A DNA stretch of 55,564 nt from the NCBI RefSeq assembly GCF_004210735.1, contig NZ_SDZL01000012.1, forward strand, positions 1 through 55,564. The letters are read 5' to 3'. Position 1 is the stretch's first letter; the number at the start of each line of letters is the position of its first letter. Below the pieces are notes generated by a model, which saw nothing but the letters and a program-made list of their open reading frames with translations, made no database searches and was not told where the DNA came from. This document shows, piece after piece, positions 51,447 through 55,564 of the stretch. Position numbers and translations under genes: made by a program. This DNA is from Brevundimonas sp. GTDB taxonomy: Bacteria; Pseudomonadota; Alphaproteobacteria; Caulobacterales; Caulobacteraceae.

Positions 51447-52850
51447 TCAGATGTGGATCACGCGGCCATAGGCGTCCAATGCCGCCTCGTGCATGGCTTC
51501 GGACATGGTGGGGTGCGGATAGACGATGCCGTGGATGTCTTCCTCGGTCGCCTCCATGGTGATAGCGGTGACGTAGCCCTGGATCATCTCGGTGACTTCG
51601 TGGCCGATCATGTGGGCGCCGATCAGGGCGCCGGTCTTGGCGTCGAAGATGACCTTTACGAAGCCGTCGGTGTCGCCCGAGGCGATGGCCTTGCCGTTCA
51701 CGCGGAACGGGAAGCGGCCGATCTTGACCTCGCGCCCCTCGGCCTTGGCCCCTTGCTCCGTCATGCCGACGGACGCGACCTGCGGTTGGGCATAGGTACA
51801 GCCGGCGATGGGCGAATGGACGTTCGGCGTCTTGAAGCCGGCGATGTGCTCAGCCGCGTGGATGCCTTCATGGCTGGCCTTGTGCGCCAGCCAGGGCGCG
51901 CCGGCGCAGTCGCCGATGGCGTATAGGCCCCTAACGTTGGTCTGGCAGTGGCTGTCGGTCTTGACGTGGCCACGGTCCAGTTCGACGCCCAGCGCCTCCA
52001 GCCCGATGCCGTCGGTGTTGGCGGTGATGCCGACGGCCGAGATGCAGACCTCGGCCTCCAGCGTTTCGGCCTTGCCGCCGATTTCGACGGCGACCTGAAC
52101 GCCCTTGGCCGACTTGGTGACCTTGGTCACCTTGGCGCCCAGCTTGAACTTCATGCCGCGCTTTTCGAAGGACTTTTGCGCGGCCTTTGAGACCTCTTCG
52201 TCCTCGACCGGCATGATGCGGTCCACGGCTTCGACGACCGTGACGTCGGAGCCCAGGGCGCGATAGAAGCTGCCGAACTCGATGCCGATGGCGCCCGAGC
52301 CGATGACCACGATCGACTTGGGCTGGAATTTCGGAGCCATCGCCTCGCGATAGGCCCAGATGCGGTCGCCGTCGGCTTCCAGGCCGATCTGTGGCAGGGC
52401 GCGGGCGCGGGCGCCGACGGCCAGCATGACCGACTTGGCCTCGACCGTGCGTGAGCCGCCGGCTTTGAGGGCGATGACGACCTTGGGCGCAGCCGCGCCT
52501 TTTTCCAGCTTGGCCGTGCCTTCGATGACCTCGATCTTGTTCTTCTTCATCAGGAAGCCGACGCCCTGATTCAGCTGTTTCGCCACGCCGCGCGAGCGCG
52601 CGATGATGGCGTCGAAGTCGAAGCCGACCTTCTCGGCCGACAGGCCATAATCCTTGAGGTGTGACAGGCTCTCGTACTTCTCGCCGGACTTCAGCAGCGC
52701 CTTGGTCGGGATGCAGCCCCAGTTCAGGCAGATCCCGCCCAGGTTTTCGCGCTCGACGACGGCGACCTTCAGGCCCAGCTGGCTGGCCCGGATCGCGGCG
52801 ACATAGCCGCCCGGCCCCGAGCCGATGACGACGAGATCAAAGTCGGCCAT
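51447..52850 (-). CDS. lpdA: Dihydrolipoyl dehydrogenase (E3)
   Basis: A 467-residue FAD enzyme that reoxidises dihydrolipoamide with NAD+. N-terminal FAD site DLVVIGSGPGGYVAAI, the redox disulphide in GGICLNWGCIPTKAL (Cys pair spaced by four), the NAD site VVIGSGAIGIEFGSFY and the C-terminal His-Glu in AHTMSEA-type segment YPHPTMSEAMHEAAL. Ribosome site AAGGAAC before its ATG. It is 9 nt after pdhC, so it is the E3 of pyruvate dehydrogenase. Confidence 0.97.
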   Translation of the reverse strand: MADFDLVVIGSGPGGYVAAIRASQLGLKVAVVERENLGGICLNWGCIPTKALLKSGEKYESLSHLKDYGLSAEKVGFDFDAIIARSRGVAKQLNQGVGFLMKKNKIEVIEGTAKLEKGAAAPKVVIALKAGGSRTVEAKSVMLAVGARARALPQIGLEADGDRIWAYREAMAPKFQPKSIVVIGSGAIGIEFGSFYRALGSDVTVVEAVDRIMPVEDEEVSKAAQKSFEKRGMKFKLGAKVTKVTKSAKGVQVAVEIGGKAETLEAEVCISAVGITANTDGIGLEALGVELDRGHVKTDSHCQTNVRGLYAIGDCAGAPWLAHKASHEGIHAAEHIAGFKTPNVHSPIAGCTYAQPQVASVGMTEQGAKAEGREVKIGRFPFRVNGKAIASGDTDGFVKVIFDAKTGALIGAHMIGHEVTEMIQGYVTAITMEATEEDIHGIVYPHPTMSEAMHEAALDAYGRVIHI

Positions 52851-52859
52851 GGTCGTTCC

Positions 52860-54128
52860 TTACGCCAGCATCGTCACAGGATTTTCCAACAGCGCCTTGA
52901 ACGCTTGCAGGAATCGGGCGCCCACGGCGCCGTCGACCACGCGGTGATCGCACGACAGGGTGATGCTCATCACCGTGGCCACGGCCAGTTGACCGTTCTT
53001 GACCACGGGGCGCGGCTCCCCTGCCCCGACGCTCATGATGGCGCCCTGGGGTTCGTTGATGATCGAGCCGAACGACTTGATGCCGAACATGCCCAGGTTC
53101 GAAACCGAGAAGGTGCCGCCCTGGAATTCCTCGGGCTTCAACTTCTTGTCGCGGGCGCGCTTGGCCAGGTCCTTGGACTCGGTCGCGATCTGCGACAGCG
53201 ACTTGGTCTCGGCCTTGCGGATGATCGGGGTGATCAGGCCGCCGTCGATCGCCACCGCCATCGCCACGTCGGCGTGGTGATGCATGGCGATGCCTTCGGG
53301 GGTGTAGCTGGCGTTGGCTTCCGGCACGGCCTTCAGGGCGCGGGCGGCGGCGGCGATGACGAAGTCGTTCACCGACACCTTGATCCCCTGCGGCTCCAGC
53401 ATGGCGTTGACCTGGGCGCGCGCGGCCATCAGGCCGTCGATCTCAAGGTCGATGTTCAGCGGGAAGTGCGGAACGTCGCGGAAGCTGTCGGTCAGGCGGC
53501 GCGCGATGGTCTTGCGCATGCCGTCCAGCGGAATGAGGTCATAGGAGCCGGGCGCGATGCCCATCTGCTCCAGCGACTGGACCTTGCGCGGTTCGGCGCT
53601 GGCGGATGCAGAGGTCGCCGCAGACTTGGAGCCGCCCTGCCCTGCAGCCTCGACGTCGCGGCGAACGATGCGGCCGTGCGGGCCGGTGCCCTTGACGGAT
53701 TTCAGGTCCACGCCGTTCTGGGCCGCGACCCGGCGCGCCAGCGGTGAGGAAAAGATGCGGCCGCCATCGGTGGATTTCGGGGCCGCCGGTGCGGCTTTGG
53801 AAGCCTCGGCGGGCTTGGCTTCAGCCTTGGGCGTCTCGGCCTTGGAGGGCTCGACGGGCGCTTCGGCCTTCTTCGGCGCGGGCGCGGGGTCGTCGCCCGA
53901 CAGGCGGGCGATCGGTGTGTTGACCTTCACGCCTTCGGAGCCTTCGGGGACCAGGATCTCCAGAATCTCGCCCTCGTCGACGGCCTCGACCTCCATCGTG
54001 GCCTTGTCGGTCTCGATCTCGGCGATCACCTGACCGGCCGTGACGGTGTCGCCCACCTTCACGTGCCATTTGGCCAGGACGCCCTCCTCCATGGTCGGAG
54101 ACAGGGCCGGCATCAGGATGTCGGTCAT
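52860..54128 (-). CDS. pdhC: Pyruvate dehydrogenase E2, dihydrolipoamide acetyltransferase
   Basis: A 422-residue core subunit. Residues 1-80 are one lipoyl domain with lipoyl-Lys42 in ETDKATMEV; a Lys/Ala/Pro-rich linker follows; the E1/E3-binding domain is at about 128-165 ([17 protein letters not shown]); the catalytic acetyltransferase domain ends with the active-site [15 protein letters not shown]. Overlaps pdhB by 4 nt (ATGA). Confidence 0.97.
   Translation of the reverse strand: MTDILMPALSPTMEEGVLAKWHVKVGDTVTAGQVIAEIETDKATMEVEAVDEGEILEILVPEGSEGVKVNTPIARLSGDDPAPAPKKAEAPVEPSKAETPKAEAKPAEASKAAPAAPKSTDGGRIFSSPLARRVAAQNGVDLKSVKGTGPHGRIVRRDVEAAGQGGSKSAATSASASAEPRKVQSLEQMGIAPGSYDLIPLDGMRKTIARRLTDSFRDVPHFPLNIDLEIDGLMAARAQVNAMLEPQGIKVSVNDFVIAAAARALKAVPEANASYTPEGIAMHHHADVAMAVAIDGGLITPIIRKAETKSLSQIATESKDLAKRARDKKLKPEEFQGGTFSVSNLGMFGIKSFGSIINEPQGAIMSVGAGEPRPVVKNGQLAVATVMSITLSCDHRVVDGAVGARFLQAFKALLENPVTMLA
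53889..54128 (-). repeat. Lipoyl-domain repeat, copy in pdhC
   Basis: The first 80 codons of pdhC match the first 80 codons of pdhB at 69 of 80 residues by my count. The pair reflects domain duplication, perhaps kept alike by gene conversion. Confidence 0.85.
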
Positions 54129-55501
54129 GCCATCACCTGCTTAACGGCGGCCACGATCTTGTCCACGCCCGGCAGCGACAGGGCTTCCAGGTTCGCGGCG
54201 TAGGGCAGCGGCACGTCTTCCTGGTGAACGCGCAAGGGCGGCGCATCCAGATAGTCGAAGGCGTGCTCGATCACCCGGGCCACGACCTCGGCGCCGACGC
54301 CCATCGAGCCCCAGCCTTCTTCGGCCGAGACCAGGCGGCTGGTCTTCTTGACGCTTTCGACAATGGTGTCGTGATCCAGCGGGCGCAGGGTGCGCAGGTC
54401 GATCACCTCGGCCTTGATGCCGTCCTCGGCCAGCTTCTCGGCGGCCTGCAGGGCGAATCCGACCATGCGGCTGTGGGCGGTGATGGTGACGTCCTTGCCT
54501 TCGCGGCGGACCTTGGCCTTGCCGATCGGCACGATCCAATCCTCGACCTCGGGCACATCGAACTCGAGGCCGTACATCATCTCGTGTTCGAGGAAGACGA
54601 TCGGGTTCGGATCGCGGATCGCGGCCTTCAGCAGGCCCTTGGCGTCGGCCGCGTCATAGGGGGCGATGACCTTCAGGCCCGGGATTTGCGCATACCAGGC
54701 CGAATAGTCCTGGCTGTGCTGGGCGCCCACGCGTGACGCCGCGCCGTTGGGGCCGCGGAACACGATCGGCGCGCGGATCTGGCCGCCCGACATGTACAGG
54801 GTCTTGGCGGCCGAGTTGATGATGTGGTCGATGGCCTGCATGCCGAAGTTCCAGGTCATGAACTCGACGATCGGCTTCAGGCCCGCCATGGCCGCACCGA
54901 CGCCCAGACCGGCGAAGCCGTGCTCGGTGATGGGGGTGTCGACGACGCGTTGTTCGCCGAATTCCTGCAGCAGTTCGCGGCTGACCTTATAGGCGCCCTG
55001 GTACTGGGCGACTTCCTCGCCGATCAGGAAGACGGCGTCGTCGCGGCGCATTTCCTCGGCCATGGCGTCGCGCAGGGCGTCGCGGATGGTCGTCTTCACC
55101 AGCTTGGCGTCGGCCGGGATTTCCGGATCGCGCAGCTCGACCTTGGGGCTAGGCGTCTGGGCCGGCGCCTTTTCGGGGTCGCCGGTCTTGCCTTCAGCGG
55201 CTTCCTTTGGCGCGTCCTCGGCCTTGGGCGCATCAGCCTTGGGCGCGGGAGCGGCCGCGCCGTCCTCGCCCGCCAGACGGGCGATCGGGGTGTTGACCTT
55301 CACGTTCTCGGCGCCTTCGGCCACCAGGATTTCGAGCACTTCGCCCTCGTCCACGGCCTCGACTTCCATCGTAGCCTTGTCGGTTTCGATCTCGGCGATC
55401 ACCTGACCGGCCGACACGGTGTCGCCCGCCTTGATGTGCCACTTGGTCAGCGTGCCCTCTTCCATCGTGGGGGACAGCGCCGGCATCAGAATGTCGGTCA
55501 C
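54125..55501 (-). CDS. pdhB: Pyruvate dehydrogenase E1 beta subunit with N-terminal lipoyl domain
   Basis: A 458-residue protein: lipoyl domain (1-80, Lys42), an Ala/Pro/Lys linker (about 80-130), then the E1-beta thiamine-diphosphate domain ([17 protein letters not shown] onward, [29 protein letters not shown]). A lipoyl domain on E1-beta is a known alphaproteobacterial feature. Start is GTG 55501, with GGAGG 8 nt upstream inside the end of pdhA. It pairs with PdhA to decarboxylate pyruvate. Confidence 0.97.
   Translation of the reverse strand: MTDILMPALSPTMEEGTLTKWHIKAGDTVSAGQVIAEIETDKATMEVEAVDEGEVLEILVAEGAENVKVNTPIARLAGEDGAAAPAPKADAPKAEDAPKEAAEGKTGDPEKAPAQTPSPKVELRDPEIPADAKLVKTTIRDALRDAMAEEMRRDDAVFLIGEEVAQYQGAYKVSRELLQEFGEQRVVDTPITEHGFAGLGVGAAMAGLKPIVEFMTWNFGMQAIDHIINSAAKTLYMSGGQIRAPIVFRGPNGAASRVGAQHSQDYSAWYAQIPGLKVIAPYDAADAKGLLKAAIRDPNPIVFLEHEMMYGLEFDVPEVEDWIVPIGKAKVRREGKDVTITAHSRMVGFALQAAEKLAEDGIKAEVIDLRTLRPLDHDTIVESVKKTSRLVSAEEGWGSMGVGAEVVARVIEHAFDYLDAPPLRVHQEDVPLPYAANLEALSLPGVDKIVAAVKQVMA
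55262..55501 (-). repeat. Lipoyl-domain repeat, copy in pdhB
   Basis: Partner of 53889-54128. Eleven conservative differences in 80 residues; the lipoyl-Lys motif [16 protein letters not shown] is identical. Confidence 0.85.
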
Positions 55502-55504
55502 GGA

Positions 55505-55564
55505 TCAGGCCTCCACGTAGACGTCGGTGTAGAGCTCGGACGGATCGGGTTCCGGGCTCTCTTG
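55505..55564 (-). CDS. pdhA: C-terminal end of pyruvate dehydrogenase E1 alpha subunit
   Basis: The last 19 codons are seen, ending PDPSELYTDVYVEA and TGA (55505-55507). EPDPSELYTDVY is the usual PdhA tail in alphaproteobacteria, and the gene is 3 nt upstream of pdhB. The rest is outside the window. Confidence 0.9.
   Translation of the reverse strand, partial: QESPEPDPSELYTDVYVEA

Overview
The window is GC-rich, densely packed chromosomal DNA from an alphaproteobacterium, almost certainly of the order Caulobacterales and most like Brevundimonas or Caulobacter. The evidence is the gene chains (proS-lolC-lolD-dnaE; rpsB-tsf-pyrH-frr-uppS-cdsA-dxr-rseP-bamA-ompH-lpxD-fabZ-lpxA-lpxI-lpxB; gltA-gltX-comEC-lexA; ppiD-trpE; tpiA-secG-pyrG; pdhA-pdhB-pdhC-lpd), the use of LpxI in lipid A synthesis, the alphaproteobacterial LexA box GAAC-N7-GAAC, and a sidA-like microgene just upstream of dnaE. 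Nearly everything is core genome. I see no insertion sequence, prophage, CRISPR array or rRNA.

Layout. 1-3515: tail of a small membrane protein, prolyl-tRNA synthetase, and the LolC/E-LolD lipoprotein exporter. 3516-4096: a gene-poor gap holding an SOS promoter and a 31-codon gene that I call SidA-like. 4097-7911: replicative DNA polymerase III alpha and a GFA-family protein. 7921-22886: one long plus-strand envelope and translation block, from ribosomal protein S2 through isoprenoid and phospholipid enzymes, BamA and OmpH to lipid A, mostly with 4-nt stop/start overlaps. 23062-26529 (minus): a PhyH-type dioxygenase, citrate synthase and glutamyl-tRNA synthetase. 26576-29375: comEC, convergent with lexA. 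29474-36409 (minus): a methyltransferase, trpC, trpD, trpG, trpE and a PpiD-like foldase, with a small plus-strand gene between trpG and trpE. 36530-39567 (plus): tpiA, secG, pyrG. 39136-41255 (minus): two paralogous secreted proteins and tRNA-Ser(UGA). 41386-45450 (plus): rlpA, tmk, holB, a TatD-like hydrolase and a PhnP-like hydrolase. 45598-51213 (minus): the SOS mutasome imuA-imuB-dnaE2. 51447-55564 (minus): lpdA, pdhC, pdhB and the last codons of pdhA.

Two themes join the parts. First, the window carries three separate SOS loci, each with a LexA box I can read: the repressor itself (two boxes), the error-prone polymerase cassette (box overlapping the imuA start codon, apparently a leaderless mRNA), and the SidA-like division inhibitor. 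Repressor, mutagenesis and checkpoint thus lie within about 48 kb. Second, outer-membrane building is unusually concentrated: lipoprotein release (Lol), barrel assembly (BamA, OmpH/Skp), lipid A (LpxD, FabZ, LpxA, LpxI, LpxB), undecaprenyl and CDP-diacylglycerol synthesis, RseP, PpiD and RlpA.

Least explained items: the SidA-like microprotein; the two four-cysteine secreted paralogues, one of which seems to have lost its stop codon and reads about 150 codons into antisense pyrG; the 63-codon gene between trpE and trpG; a TatD-family protein with a substituted metal ligand; and several RNA hairpins at rpsB-tsf and trpG.
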